DNA of 64,000 bases from a virus. Both the position numbers and the translations under genes were made by a program. The notes beneath the pieces are model-generated. The model was not told the DNA's origin and made no database searches. It worked only from the letters and a program-made list of their open reading frames with translations. Positions 1 through 7,647 of this stretch are shown here, one piece after another. Numbering within the stretch: the stretch's first letter is position 1; every line of letters starts with the position of its first letter. The stretch is taken from IMG/VR virus record IMGVR_UViG_3300025728_000145, positions 1 to 64,000 of that record. The stretch is one strand, 5' to 3'.

Positions 1-2
1 GT

Positions 3-518
3 GTCCAGATGATCGAGTTCCCTGTGGAGTTCGTAAAGGATCATCCGGACCCCGCACGACGCAAGGTAGCCAACCTTGAACAGTTGATTATGGATGACCG
101 TGAACGTGTGCTAGAGTGGATCATACAAGGAATGTTCCTGTTTCGTAATGATGACCAACAGCTTTCGGCCCCAGATTCAGTGGTGGCTCTCCAGAATGAT
201 GTTGTTACTGAGGCATCCACCGCTTTGCGTTGGGTTTCAGATTTCATCGAAGACGGTCTGATCAAGATTGACTTCAACCAGCCTGAGGAATACTTCCTCT
301 CCATCAAGGACGCATACCAGCGATACCAGCAATGGGTGGCAATGAACGGAGAAAAGCATCCACTTCCTCTGAGATATTTCTCACAGGATATTGAAAACCG
401 TTACAACGGATCAGTCCGTGTAGCAGGTAGTTCCCGATTCAAGGGAATTATTGTAACTCCCGAGTATAGGAAACTCGTGAGTGCTGGAAGTATCAACGGT
501 ACCTACGGCGGATTCTAA
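3..518 (+). CDS. DNA primase/helicase, C-terminal part (cut by window edge)
   Basis: Open at the left edge; about 171 C-terminal residues remain. The run FPVEFVKDHPDPARRKV followed by VLEWIIQGMFLF and a helical tail matches the end of D5/P4-type phage primase-helicases, where it follows the SF3 ATPase core. The ATPase motifs would lie outside the window, so activity cannot be judged. The family primes and unwinds phage DNA during replication. It ends just before a terminator hairpin, so it closes an upstream operon. Confidence 0.72.
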   Translation, partial: VQMIEFPVEFVKDHPDPARRKVANLEQLIMDDRERVLEWIIQGMFLFRNDDQQLSAPDSVVALQNDVVTEASTALRWVSDFIEDGLIKIDFNQPEEYFLSIKDAYQRYQQWVAMNGEKHPLPLRYFSQDIENRYNGSVRVAGSSRFKGIIVTPEYRKLVSAGSINGTYGGF

Positions 519-522
519 GGTT

Positions 523-546
523 ATGCCCTGTTTAGGCAGGGCATTT
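523..546 (+). terminator. Terminator after primase gene
   Basis: Perfect 8-bp stem ATGCCCTG (523-530) / CAGGGCAT (537-544) with a 6-nt loop, directly after the primase stop. The T-run is poor. A TTGACA (555-560) follows, with TAATGT 18 bases later, so a promoter for the next gene probably starts here. Confidence 0.6.
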
Positions 547-619
547 CCTGTATTTTGACAAGTTACTAACAAAGATACTAATGTATCAACCATGAGCTAT
601 ATGAAAGAGAGCACTATTA

Positions 620-907
620 ATGTCTGAACTGTCCGGTGACAAGATCGAATCCCTCCTTTGGGAAGCTGGTTGCGAAGTACAGCATGACGGAGGACTTGAA
701 GAGGTCAGCCCGATTGAGGTAACTGTCGGAACCACGAAGGTAATCATCTCAGAAGCATGGTTTGAGGAAGGAGACTGGTTCGCAGACACCGACTCGCTGG
801 TCCTGTACAAGCTTGTAGAGGGTGAAAAAGTCGATGAGGACTTGGATGTCTTTGAGACCGAGGAAGAGCTTGTAGAGCACATCCTACGGCTTGGCGGTGA
901 AGTGTGA
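620..907 (+). CDS. Acidic protein of unknown function
   Basis: 95 residues, strongly acidic, with two EE-rich helices at the C-terminus (ETEEELVEHIL). The start is preceded by GAAAGAGAG. The middle part (VTVGTTKVIISEAWFEEGDWF) looks like beta strands. I do not recognise it. It is translationally coupled to the next small gene, whose GTG overlaps its TGA. Confidence 0.6.
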   Translation: MSELSGDKIESLLWEAGCEVQHDGGLEEVSPIEVTVGTTKVIISEAWFEEGDWFADTDSLVLYKLVEGEKVDEDLDVFETEEELVEHILRLGGEV

Positions 908-1065
908 AAGGTCTACGAGTAAGAGCGCAGTTCAAAAACTCCGGTGGCAAGACGGGAATAGTTGTGGCAGAAGATGAATACCGTGTCGCTGTTCTATGGG
1001 ATGGAGATGACCCGGAAGTTCCCATGATCGTCCGGAAAGGTTATGTCTCCGTGATCTACGTTTAG
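904..1065 (+). CDS. KOW-like small beta protein (53 aa)
   Basis: GTG start inside the upstream GTGTGA. The pattern QFKNSGGKTGIVVAEDEYRV-AVLWDGDDPEVP is that of a single KOW/Tudor-like barrel: basic strand, GKTGIV turn, then an 'AVLWDGD' strand. Such domains bind nucleic acid or protein; here the partner is unknown. It is the smallest member of a KOW-like group that recurs through the window. Confidence 0.6.
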   Translation: MKGLRVRAQFKNSGGKTGIVVAEDEYRVAVLWDGDDPEVPMIVRKGYVSVIYV

Positions 1066-1096
1066 GCTTGACAGCCTAAGCCAACTAGGATAGTCT
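1062..1096 (+). promoter_or_regulatory. Promoter with -35 box in a hairpin loop
   Basis: TTGACA (1068-1073), 17-bp spacer, TAGTCT (1091-1096). The -35 box is exactly the loop of a 6-bp inverted repeat TTAGGC (1062-1067) / GCCTAA (1074-1079). It drives the gene at 1139. Confidence 0.75.
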
Positions 1097-1138
1097 TTAT
1101 ACATCAAGGACTTACCAACCGTTGAAAGGACAAAGATA

Positions 1139-1522
1139 ATGAACACATACAAGGAAAAGCCCACTTCTCTCGCTGAAGAACGGGAAGCAGCCAAGCTCGA
1201 ACAGAAGCGCCCCAGCAAGCCGATCTCCGTTGCAGGACTCAAGAGGGTCCAGCAGGTTCATGCCAATAACGCCAAGATCAAGGAACTGAAGGCTGAGAAT
1301 GAGCACAACAAAGCCTTCGTTATCCGAGAAATGCTCAAGCGTGGGGTTGATGTCCTTACCCGTAAGGGAGTGGAAGTTGTCTCTCTTGATGACTTCAACG
1401 TGGATGCCACGGAGTTTGATGAGGATCGGTTCAAGAATGACTACCCAAATCTGTGGAGGCAGTACCAGAAGGCCAAGAAGCCCGGCAAGCGCATCAACTG
1501 GAAGAGCCTGTTCACCCTTTAG
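1139..1522 (+). CDS. Coiled-coil protein of unknown function
   Basis: 127 residues. Residues 10-75 are charged helix with likely coiled coil (KIKELKAENEHNKAFVIREM); the C-terminus carries VDATEFDEDRFKNDYPNLWRQY then a basic tail RINWK. That VDATRFK..P..Y-like tail resembles C-termini found in phage recombination-associated proteins, but the likeness is weak. Starts with ATG after AAAGGAC. Confidence 0.55.
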   Translation: MNTYKEKPTSLAEEREAAKLEQKRPSKPISVAGLKRVQQVHANNAKIKELKAENEHNKAFVIREMLKRGVDVLTRKGVEVVSLDDFNVDATEFDEDRFKNDYPNLWRQYQKAKKPGKRINWKSLFTL

Positions 1523-1532
1523 GAAGGACGAT

Positions 1533-1838
1533 ATGCATAGTTTTTACCACAACGAAGTAAATATCCACTACAACAGTGATTACTCTGGTCTAATCATGGT
1601 GGACTCTCCCGGTAAGGGTGAAGTTGAAGTACCCTTCCCGGAGTTACTGGAAGCAGCCTTTGATGAGGATCAAAAGAGATGGAATAGTAAAGAGATTGAT
1701 GCCATCGAGAAGTTTGTTGGAAGTGCTGCAATCATGACTGAGATTGAACGGTTGGAGCAGCTTCCGACTGAACGCGCTCTCGAAGACTCCAATCTTGTCT
1801 GGGGCCTCAACGAAATGGTGAAGAAGTTGACTTCCTGA
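1533..1838 (+). CDS. Hypothetical protein (101 aa)
   Basis: ATG at 1533 with AGGAAGGA just upstream is preferred over a much longer in-frame extension that overlaps the previous gene. N-terminal strands (HNEVNIHYNSDYSGLIMV) precede a helical half (IEKFVGSAAIMTEIERLEQL). Its last codons contain the -35 box of the following promoter. No family recognised. Confidence 0.6.
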   Translation: MHSFYHNEVNIHYNSDYSGLIMVDSPGKGEVEVPFPELLEAAFDEDQKRWNSKEIDAIEKFVGSAAIMTEIERLEQLPTERALEDSNLVWGLNEMVKKLTS

Positions 1839-1855
1839 CAGAAGTCGCGTATAAT
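1827..1855 (+). promoter_or_regulatory. Near-consensus promoter for a non-coding RNA
   Basis: TTGACT (1827-1832), exactly 17 bases, then a perfect TATAAT (1850-1855). This is the best sigma70-like match in the window and there is no start codon directly behind it, only a structured stretch. Confidence 0.8.
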
Positions 1856-1861
1856 AAATAC

Positions 1862-1985
1862 TGTTGGTAGCCAGTGATCCCCCTCCTAGATCACCGGCAT
1901 TCGAACCGGTTTGGTACCCGGTTCTGGAAGTCCCGCAGTTGAGCGATAATGGGTAAGTGCACCCTAGCTCCTGCGGGACTTTCTT
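1862..1985 (+). ncRNA. Structured non-coding RNA, three hairpins
   Basis: Three successive stems: CCAGTGATC/GATCACCGG (1871-1897, one mismatch), GAACCGG/CCGGTTC (1903-1924, perfect), and AGTCCCGCAG/CTGCGGGACT (1929-1980, perfect 10 bp with inner GAGC/GCTC pairing), ending in TTTCTTC. CCGG at 1894-1897 can instead pair with CCGG at 1906-1909, so hairpins 1 and 2 compete. It could be an independent small RNA or a leader that controls the gene at 2028. It does not fold as a tRNA. Confidence 0.6.
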
Positions 1986-2027
1986 CAAACTTGTAAGAAC
2001 AATAAACTAAAAGAAAAGGAACTACTT

Positions 2028-2255
2028 TTGTCTGAATCTACTGTCACCGAGACCATCCACGAAACTTCAGTTATGTTGATTGCAAATACAGCAAACTGGC
2101 GGAAGGTTGCTAAAGAACTGATCGGTGACGAGCCGGTGGACTACATGGAGAAATCCAAGAAGGACACGCTCCGTAAGCGCCCCATCGTAACACTCTTCTC
2201 TACGGACCCGGAAGCCCTCAAGCGAGTGCTTACCAAAGCCGCAGAAGTAGAATAA
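2028..2255 (+). CDS. Hypothetical protein (75 aa), TTG start
   Basis: TTG start 7 nt after AAAAGGA. A helix-rich N-terminus (TSVMLIANTANWRKVAKELIG) and a C-terminal strand-helix (IVTLFSTDPEALKRVLTKAAEVE) suggest a small alpha/beta fold. It lies between the structured RNA and the hydrolase gene, 20 nt from the latter. No family recognised. Confidence 0.55.
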   Translation: MSESTVTETIHETSVMLIANTANWRKVAKELIGDEPVDYMEKSKKDTLRKRPIVTLFSTDPEALKRVLTKAAEVE

Positions 2256-2275
2256 ACAACAACTAAGGAGACACA

Positions 2276-2806
2276 ATGACAACTATTATTGCTAAAGAAA
2301 CCAACAAAGGCGTAGAAATCGGTTTCGATTCCCTGTGCACCGGCTATGATTCCTTTGATTTGGACCAGAAGAAAGTATTCGTCAACAATGGAATCATCTT
2401 CGGTGTAGCTGGGCGACTTCTTTTGTCCACTGAGCTTCTGCACGCAGACCTGCCCACACCTCCGGAGTCCTCTGTGGGAATCGAGAAGTGGATCACGGCG
2501 CGTCTGGTACCCAAGATTCGCCAGCTTCTCAACGAAATCGCTCCGCGTCGTCATGGTGATGGCTTCGGTATGCAGATTCTCATGGTCATCCACAACAAGG
2601 TCTATGAGGTATCCGGTGACACTGGCTGGCACCGACGTACTGACGGTCTCTACGCGGTAGGCTCCGGAAGCCCGTATGCCTTCGGTGTAATCGCAAACGG
2701 CGGTACTGTGGCTGATGCTCTTCGTGTCGCTGCTTCTGTCGATCCGGGAACTGGTGGACGCCTGACGGTTACCACTGCTGACAAGCTCTTGACACAAGCG
2801 AAGTAA
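2276..2806 (+). CDS. HslV/proteasome-beta-like Ntn hydrolase
   Basis: 176 residues, close to the length of HslV. Begins MTTI, so removal of Met exposes an N-terminal Thr, the nucleophile of the family. Asp18 (GFDSL) and Lys33 (QKKV) sit where the catalytic Asp17 and Lys33 of HslV are expected; IIFGVAGRL matches the conserved 'GFAG' strand, and AVGSGSPYAFG matches HslV 'AIGSGGPYA'. Family members form ring-shaped peptidases. No ATPase partner is seen nearby, so a stand-alone or host-ATPase role is open. The call is by motif only. Confidence 0.72.
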   Translation: MTTIIAKETNKGVEIGFDSLCTGYDSFDLDQKKVFVNNGIIFGVAGRLLLSTELLHADLPTPPESSVGIEKWITARLVPKIRQLLNEIAPRRHGDGFGMQILMVIHNKVYEVSGDTGWHRRTDGLYAVGSGSPYAFGVIANGGTVADALRVAASVDPGTGGRLTVTTADKLLTQAK

Positions 2807-2817
2807 GCCGGTACACT
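2789..2817 (+). promoter_or_regulatory. Promoter inside the hydrolase gene end, leaderless output
   Basis: TTGACA (2789-2794), 17 bases, TACACT (2812-2817). The ATG of the next gene begins 7 nt after the -10 box, so the transcript should start at or next to the start codon. Confidence 0.7.
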
Positions 2818-2824
2818 TTAGACT

Positions 2825-3217
2825 ATGAAAACGATTACGAAGGCGTCAGCCCTGCTTATTGGAGCAGCCCTGACCGTATCAAGCCTTTCAGGCTGTCAGA
2901 ACTTGGTAACCAACGATCCTACTACTTGTACGATCACGGACAAGGACCGATCAACAGAAGTCATCGATGGACAGTCAAGGTCTGTCTTCCGCATCTACAC
3001 TGAAGGTGAAGGATGTGATGACACCTACGGGTTGGCAGATAACATCTTCAAGGGTAATTTGAACTCGTCAGATTTCTACGGAAAGCTCAAGGTCGGAAAG
3101 ACCTACAAGCTTGAAACTGTAGGAATCAGAAACGGATTCTTCTCGTCCTTCAAAGAGATCACCAAAGCCACTGAGGTTGCTGGACCAACGCCCAGTCCGA
3201 CTGCGAGCGTGAAGTAA
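2825..3217 (+). CDS. Phage lipoprotein
   Basis: 130 residues. Signal peptide with basic N-terminus (MKTITK), hydrophobic core and lipobox LSGC (Cys24). The mature part has two Cys (TCTITDKDR... GEGCDD) and the pattern YGKLKVGKTYKLETVGIR-GFFSSF, typical of a widespread small phage lipoprotein family of unknown role. A Pro/Thr/Ser tail follows. No ribosome site; probably leaderless. Confidence 0.72.
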   Translation: MKTITKASALLIGAALTVSSLSGCQNLVTNDPTTCTITDKDRSTEVIDGQSRSVFRIYTEGEGCDDTYGLADNIFKGNLNSSDFYGKLKVGKTYKLETVGIRNGFFSSFKEITKATEVAGPTPSPTASVK

Positions 3218-3447
3218 TGAGCAAATTCGCAAAGCTTACTTGGCTGGCTCTCGCCTTCGTTACCATGCTGGGACTCTCAGCATGTTACCCTGATGCTTAT
3301 GTTGGAAATGGATCTGATGGACTTAGAGAGTTCACCGTAACAACTAAGGATGGCCGAATCGTCCCCTGCGTAGGTATTGGTCACGGAATTGACTGTGACT
3401 GGTCGAAAGCCAAGGTTCCTACATACAGTACACCTAACGCCAAATAA
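3217..3447 (+). CDS. Small lipoprotein
   Basis: 76 residues starting in the TAATG of the upstream lipoprotein gene. Signal peptide with lipobox LSAC (Cys22), then a short exported domain with paired Cys (VPCVGIGHGIDCDW) that could form a disulfide. Encoded as a pair with the preceding lipoprotein. Confidence 0.7.
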   Translation: MSKFAKLTWLALAFVTMLGLSACYPDAYVGNGSDGLREFTVTTKDGRIVPCVGIGHGIDCDWSKAKVPTYSTPNAK

Positions 3448-3477
3448 GAAAGACCCCCTCGTTTGAGGGGGTCTTTC
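3448..3477. terminator. Bidirectional terminator
   Basis: 13-bp perfect stem GAAAGACCCCCTC/GAGGGGGTCTTTC with GTTT loop, A-run on one side and T-run on the other. It separates the plus-strand lipoproteins from the convergent terminase gene. Confidence 0.9.
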
Positions 3478-3479
3478 TT

Positions 3480-4922
3480 CTATCGCCTGTTAGATCTAAT
3501 GGAGCCGACTGCTCTGGTACGTCCGGTTCCTAGACCCTGTGGGAGCTTCCTGTGGGCCGCTGAGGTTGCTGAGTACCTGCCAGCCCTCAGTCCCGGTGGA
3601 GGGCTTAGGATCGCCGCGTAGACACCCCAGACCATAGCATCCATTCGGTCAGGGGAGAAGCGTGAAGTCTCCGGATCGAAGAAGAGGCACTGGTCCTCCA
3701 GTTCAGGCATGTCTCCGTTGAACTTCACACGTCCCTGCTGCATGGCAACAACGACAGGCTCAGCGCGAGTTGCCTTACCCTTGGTCGCCACAACTGGGAA
3801 CGTCCTCAGCTTTTCATCGATGGCTGTAAGTGCCATGGAAACAAGGGCACCGCCTTGGTTTTTCTCGTAGACTACAAAGTTTGTCTTCCAGCGCTTGCAC
3901 GCATCGACAACGACCTTTGACCATACGTCTGGACCGGCCTTGACAGAGCAATCTTCAAGGACGTATACTGTTCTTTGTGTAAGGTCTCGTTCCTGTGAGA
4001 CTCCCATGACCATGATTCCGCATTCGTCAGTTGGATTCTCGGATACAGACGGGTCAACGGCTACGAAGATCAATGGGAAGCGTGGAGTCTCATACCCGAT
4101 CTTCTGAGAATCGGCCATGGCCTTGTTGATCATTTCCTGTGTGAAGACAAGACCTTCAGCATCTTCGAGCATCTGTCCATCAAGTTCCTGCTTGGCGAGA
4201 TCGGAGTTACCATACTGGCCTACAAGGTTGTCGATATAGTTCTTGGACAGAGAAGTGTTATCAAAGGTTGATCCTGTAACGATACGGATACGCTTCTCAG
4301 GAAGCTTTGCATCAGCCATGATATCCTTCATGACCTTCGTGCGCTTAGGTGTCGTTGCGAGTAGAATCTGTGGATTTTCTCCCAGACGGGTAGCAGCAAC
4401 AAGGTTGGAGAACAGGGTAGCTCCAGAAGCGTCCACTGTGGTCTTCCAAGCAGCGAACTCATCACCCACCGCGTAGTGGAACTGAGGTCCACGAGCACCG
4501 TCAGGGCTTTCGGAGGACAAAAGAAGCGCCTGTGAGCCATTGGGCCACAACAGGGAGGTTGTGGATGGCTTGTACTCTGGTCGTTCGTCAGGAGAGTGTA
4601 CAGCCAGTACTCCGGACTCACCAAGGATCATTGTGTTACGTACGTCAGCTACGGTACGGGCTGCAATTGCGATACGGCAGCCGGGATTCTCAAGAGCTTT
4701 CTTCCTGATCCACTGGGAAGCGGTCAGAGTCTTACCAAAACCACGTCCAGCGACAAGGGCGGTAATGAACCAGTCTCCATCTGGAATCTTCTGTTCCGGA
4801 CGTAGCCAGAAATTGGCATCGTACTTTAGCTTTGCATAGTCATCTGGTGTAAAATTTTTGAAGATTTCGTTTTGTTCTTCAATGGGAAGAAGTGAAATCT
4901 CTTCAGCAAGTGATTTGCCCAT
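3480..4922 (-). CDS. terL: Terminase large subunit
   Basis: 480 residues. ATPase: Walker A AGRGFGKT (about residue 59), Walker B-like HYAVGDEFAAW, and coupling motif LLATTPK. C-terminal RNase H-like nuclease: VAVDPSVSENPTDECG, VVYEKNQGG and SPDRMDAMVWGV supply the acidic residues. Packages DNA into the prohead. Unusually, it is read from the minus strand between two plus-strand blocks, with only a 76-aa gene upstream and no portal gene next to it; a candidate small subunit lies at 39.65 kb. Confidence 0.95.
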   Translation of the reverse strand: MGKSLAEEISLLPIEEQNEIFKNFTPDDYAKLKYDANFWLRPEQKIPDGDWFITALVAGRGFGKTLTASQWIRKKALENPGCRIAIAARTVADVRNTMILGESGVLAVHSPDERPEYKPSTTSLLWPNGSQALLLSSESPDGARGPQFHYAVGDEFAAWKTTVDASGATLFSNLVAATRLGENPQILLATTPKRTKVMKDIMADAKLPEKRIRIVTGSTFDNTSLSKNYIDNLVGQYGNSDLAKQELDGQMLEDAEGLVFTQEMINKAMADSQKIGYETPRFPLIFVAVDPSVSENPTDECGIMVMGVSQERDLTQRTVYVLEDCSVKAGPDVWSKVVVDACKRWKTNFVVYEKNQGGALVSMALTAIDEKLRTFPVVATKGKATRAEPVVVAMQQGRVKFNGDMPELEDQCLFFDPETSRFSPDRMDAMVWGVYAAILSPPPGLRAGRYSATSAAHRKLPQGLGTGRTRAVGSIRSNRR

Positions 4923-4941
4923 GAGGGGCCTTTCGTGTAGG

Positions 4942-5172
4942 CTAGACCGTAGGTGTTACGGTTAGAACTGTCGTAACGCACCCGAGATCAGCTTGCTTCT
5001 TGCTGATTGATTCTTGGGTCGTCTCCGGTAGATGAGTCGGGGTTGACTCCGTGACCGTAAACTGGTATGCTTTATTAGGAAAATACCTCTTTGCCATTGT
5101 CTCTGCCCATTCGGCAGGGTCGTGGGAGGCTGTGAGAACGAGTACGGCACCATTAAAAGAGTTAGTTGTCAT
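4942..5172 (-). CDS. Hypothetical protein upstream of terL
   Basis: 76 residues, 19 nt before terL and in the same direction. Pattern VLVLTASHDPAEWAETMAKRYFP-KAYQFTV reads as strand-helix-strand; the tail is Thr-rich. There is no clear ribosome site and two tandem TATAAT-like boxes lie directly before the ATG, so the exact start is uncertain. Confidence 0.55.
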   Translation of the reverse strand: MTTNSFNGAVLVLTASHDPAEWAETMAKRYFPNKAYQFTVTESTPTHLPETTQESISKKQADLGCVTTVLTVTPTV

Positions 5173-5197
5173 TATACCATTATACCATTTTCGTCAA
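5171..5197 (-). promoter_or_regulatory. Possible promoter of the terL pair
   Basis: On the minus strand TTGACG (5192-5197) precedes two direct repeats GGTATAATGGTATAATG; the second TATAAT (5171-5176) is 15 bp from the -35, shorter than usual. It lies between the divergent genes. Confidence 0.4.
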
Positions 5198-5218
5198 GCC
5201 AACAAGGAGAACAAAATT

Positions 5219-5656
5219 TTGGAGAACGCAAAGAGCCATATCGATGAGATTGTTTCCACCATCGAACAGGAAGCGTGCTACGCAAATCCGGGGCCAGCAG
5301 CGGTAACGGCTGGTAAATACATTGATGAGAATTTCTACCTCATCCCTAAATCTAACTTCCCCACTTCTTATGGGACCGTGGGTACCCTCTATAAAGAAGG
5401 TAAGCCTGATGTCAAAGCTACCCGTGACAAGGGATTGGAACTTCTGGTACGCGCTGAACAGCTTCGTCAGGAAGAACTTAAGGCAAAGCAGAAGTGGCGG
5501 GATGAGCGTTACGAAGTATATATGTCTCTCCCTAGCTCTAACCCAAGTATGTCTCAGCTAGACTTTGAGGTGATTTATGGATCGTTCACGAGATTGCAGG
5601 TTGAATCTTTTGATGAGATTGTAAGGCTCAAGCGAGAACTTGCTTCTAAAGAATAA
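5219..5656 (+). CDS. Helical protein of unknown function
   Basis: 145 residues from a TTG at 5219, chosen because AAGGAG stands 10 nt upstream; upstream in-frame codons overlap the divergent gene. Residues 50-95 form a charged helix (LVRAEQLRQEELKAKQKWRDERY). The N-terminal part has SHIDEIVSTIEQEACYANPG. No known family. Confidence 0.6.
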   Translation: MENAKSHIDEIVSTIEQEACYANPGPAAVTAGKYIDENFYLIPKSNFPTSYGTVGTLYKEGKPDVKATRDKGLELLVRAEQLRQEELKAKQKWRDERYEVYMSLPSSNPSMSQLDFEVIYGSFTRLQVESFDEIVRLKRELASKE

Positions 5657-5706
5657 ATCTTGTAGTGTTGAACTCAGCAAGCCACCACCGCTAAGTAAAG
5701 GAGAAT

Positions 5707-5913
5707 ATGAAGGTCATTACCAAGAGCGCTGCACTTGAGGCTCTGAACGAAGTACGGGATGAACAGGAAAGTTTCTCCATTGTAAGTGGACCGGATCGCC
5801 TTGGATCGGTCAGCATTTTCTCTGTTCTGGCATGGGATGGGGAGAATGTGGAAGACAGGGATGTCATGTTTTACTGGAAGAATGGAAAGGTCAAGGTTTA
5901 CGAAGGTGCTTAA
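5707..5913 (+). CDS. Hypothetical protein (68 aa)
   Basis: ATG preceded by AAAGGAG. Short N-terminal helix then a strand-rich half (FSIVSGPDRLGSVSIFSVLAWDGENV... VMFYWKNGKVKVYEG). Unrecognised; first gene of the 5.7-6.6 kb group. Confidence 0.55.
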   Translation: MKVITKSAALEALNEVRDEQESFSIVSGPDRLGSVSIFSVLAWDGENVEDRDVMFYWKNGKVKVYEGA

Positions 5914-5975
5914 CCCAGCCCGACACCGGCAAAGCGGTATTGAAATTTTGGAAGAAATGCTAAATCGAGAGGAAT

Positions 5976-6359
5976 ATGAATTTGAAGTCGCAGACTGCGG
6001 AGCATAAGGGACTGTTGCCCGAACTGGAGACCGACCCCGAAACAGGTCTCCCCAAGTTGCCGGAAGGTTATGCTTGGAAGGTAGAAGAATCCTATGGCAA
6101 TAAGATTGAAGTCAGGATTGCTGTCAGGGTAATCAAGAAGACAAACATCTTTGAAAAGATTTTCCTTGGAGACAGGGACAAGGAATCTTGGAATGTCTAC
6201 GATCACAACTTTGAAAGTGGTTATGACGTTTGTGAAAACAATGAGGAAGCTCTGAAGAAGTGCACTGAACTCTTTTATGAAGAGGTGCGAGAGAACCACA
6301 ACAAGAAGGTCAATGGAAAGAATCTCACTGGCCTCTACCCGCCCAAGTCAATCCTCTAG
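5976..6359 (+). CDS. LPEG-family protein, short form
   Basis: 127 residues. Residues 20-40 (TGLPKLPEGYAWKVEE) and the end (GLYPPKSIL) match the start and end of the protein encoded at 15971, with different middles, so the two are diverged copies. The core has ordered strands (KIEVRIAVRVIKK) and a helix. Function unknown. Confidence 0.6.
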   Translation: MNLKSQTAEHKGLLPELETDPETGLPKLPEGYAWKVEESYGNKIEVRIAVRVIKKTNIFEKIFLGDRDKESWNVYDHNFESGYDVCENNEEALKKCTELFYEEVRENHNKKVNGKNLTGLYPPKSIL

Positions 6360-6371
6360 CAGAAAGAATCC

Positions 6372-6587
6372 ATGGATAAGAATGAACTTACCGGTGTCAT
6401 CGGTATTGGAGTAATTGTAATTATTTTGGCAATTTGTGTACCCCTTGTATGGGCCGCTAGCGTTGCCATGGGAGTAATCCTCCTAGCACTGACAGGGATT
6501 CTCGCTATTGGTGTGGTAACCTCAGTCGTAGGGGCACTCCCCAAGAAGGAAAAGCCTGTCGAAGAAGAGATTACCGAAGAAGTCTAA
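6372..6587 (+). CDS. Small two-TM membrane protein
   Basis: 71 residues with two hydrophobic spans (about 9-31 and 34-55) and a charged, acidic C-terminal tail (KKEKPVEEEITEEV), presumably cytoplasmic. Followed by a terminator. Confidence 0.65.
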   Translation: MDKNELTGVIGIGVIVIILAICVPLVWAASVAMGVILLALTGILAIGVVTSVVGALPKKEKPVEEEITEEV

Positions 6588-6599
6588 TACACTAAGATG

Positions 6600-6657
6600 C
6601 CCCCTCTTTATGAGGGGGTTTCTTGTGTTTGACAAGCGAATGACAAACGTGTAAGTT
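6600..6657 (+). terminator. Terminator followed by promoter
   Basis: CCCCCTC/GAGGGGG stem (6600-6618) with TTTCTTG, then TTGACA (6629-6634), 17 bases, TAAGTT (6652-6657). The two signals are adjacent rather than nested. Confidence 0.75.
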
Positions 6658-6716
6658 TGTATCAAGATTTCATCAAGAAATCATCAAATCCACACTGAAA
6701 GGTCTCTCGCTATCTA

Positions 6717-7418
6717 ATGCTATACTCTGTCAAGAGATTCCTAAAGAACATCTTTGGGAGTCCCGAACCTACTGTCCCGGAAGTCAAGCCCTTCAAGATC
6801 GAGCATGAATGGCCCTTCCCTTCTCCTAAGCCCCTCAACGAGGGGTACCTTGTAGGAGAACTCATCAAAGGCATTCAGGTAGAAGGTGATCACGTGTTTT
6901 TCTTCTGGGGAGGGGAAAAGCGACGACACATCCGGACACCTGAAGGCCGTGAAACCATGCTGGCTCGAAACATTATCTGGTGGATGGAAGGTCGAAAGGT
7001 CCCCATCACGGCGGCTGGTACCGGCCTCAAAACTACCTGTGGAGAGCCTAAATGTGTTAAGCTGTCCCACCTTTCCCTAAAGGTAAGAACTACCGTCCAC
7101 GGGCCAAAGAACAGGGTTATCCCACCAGCACGACAAGTTCCCAAGGACAAGCAGCCTCCACTTCCTCCAAAGATTCATCGTGGTCCACGGACTCCGTTGG
7201 CTAAGTTCACCAAAGAAGATCGGATGAAGTGTGATACCCGTAAGGGATACTTCGCTGACCGAAAGTCAGGAGATGAATACGCACGTCAGGTCAACCGACC
7301 GGAGAACAGGGGAAAGGAGCCACGTCAGTACGTATACCCTTGCACACAATGTGACGGATTCCATTTGACAAAGATCAATCCAGAGAAGTACGGAAAGAAG
7401 AAGGTTGGATCGTGGTAA
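6717..7418 (+). CDS. HNH-like zinc protein
   Basis: 233 residues. Centre: ARNIIWWMEGRKVP...TCGEPKCVKLSHLSL, the C..C...H layout of degenerate HNH_3-type phage nucleases. A basic Pro-rich linker follows, then a second zinc-type motif YPCTQCDGFHLT at the C-terminus. The classic HNH catalytic His is not clear, so DNA binding is safer than cleavage. Ends overlapping the next gene. Confidence 0.5.
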   Translation: MLYSVKRFLKNIFGSPEPTVPEVKPFKIEHEWPFPSPKPLNEGYLVGELIKGIQVEGDHVFFFWGGEKRRHIRTPEGRETMLARNIIWWMEGRKVPITAAGTGLKTTCGEPKCVKLSHLSLKVRTTVHGPKNRVIPPARQVPKDKQPPLPPKIHRGPRTPLAKFTKEDRMKCDTRKGYFADRKSGDEYARQVNRPENRGKEPRQYVYPCTQCDGFHLTKINPEKYGKKKVGSW

Positions 7419-7645
7419 GTAAGAAGAAAATCATCGTCAATACGTTGGCTCGACACGCAGAGTACTCCCGAGGCCCATCGGACTACAATATCAACGGAGA
7501 GCAGTTTGTCCGTTGCGAATGTGGATGGGAAGGGTATACAATAGACTACGAAGACGTAAACAAGGCGTATGCAGAACACCTCTACCATGAGGTGAAGAAG
7601 GCTCTCAAGAAGCGGAAGAAGATCGTAAAACTTTTGAAGGAGTAG
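7412..7645 (+). CDS. Small Cys-pair protein with basic tail
   Basis: GTG start inside the last codons of the previous gene. Contains VRCECGWEGYTIDYEDVNKAY, a short zinc-type knuckle with a Trp, and ends in a lysine-rich helix (KKALKKRKKIVKLLK). It may bind nucleic acid together with its neighbour. Confidence 0.55.
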   Translation: MVSKKKIIVNTLARHAEYSRGPSDYNINGEQFVRCECGWEGYTIDYEDVNKAYAEHLYHEVKKALKKRKKIVKLLKE

Positions 7646-7647
7646 AC

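Noticed and set aside
1862-1985. tRNA or tRNA-like gene
   Set aside because: A TTCGAA occurs but no 7-bp acceptor, 5-bp T stem with 7-nt loop, or anticodon arm can be built on either strand.
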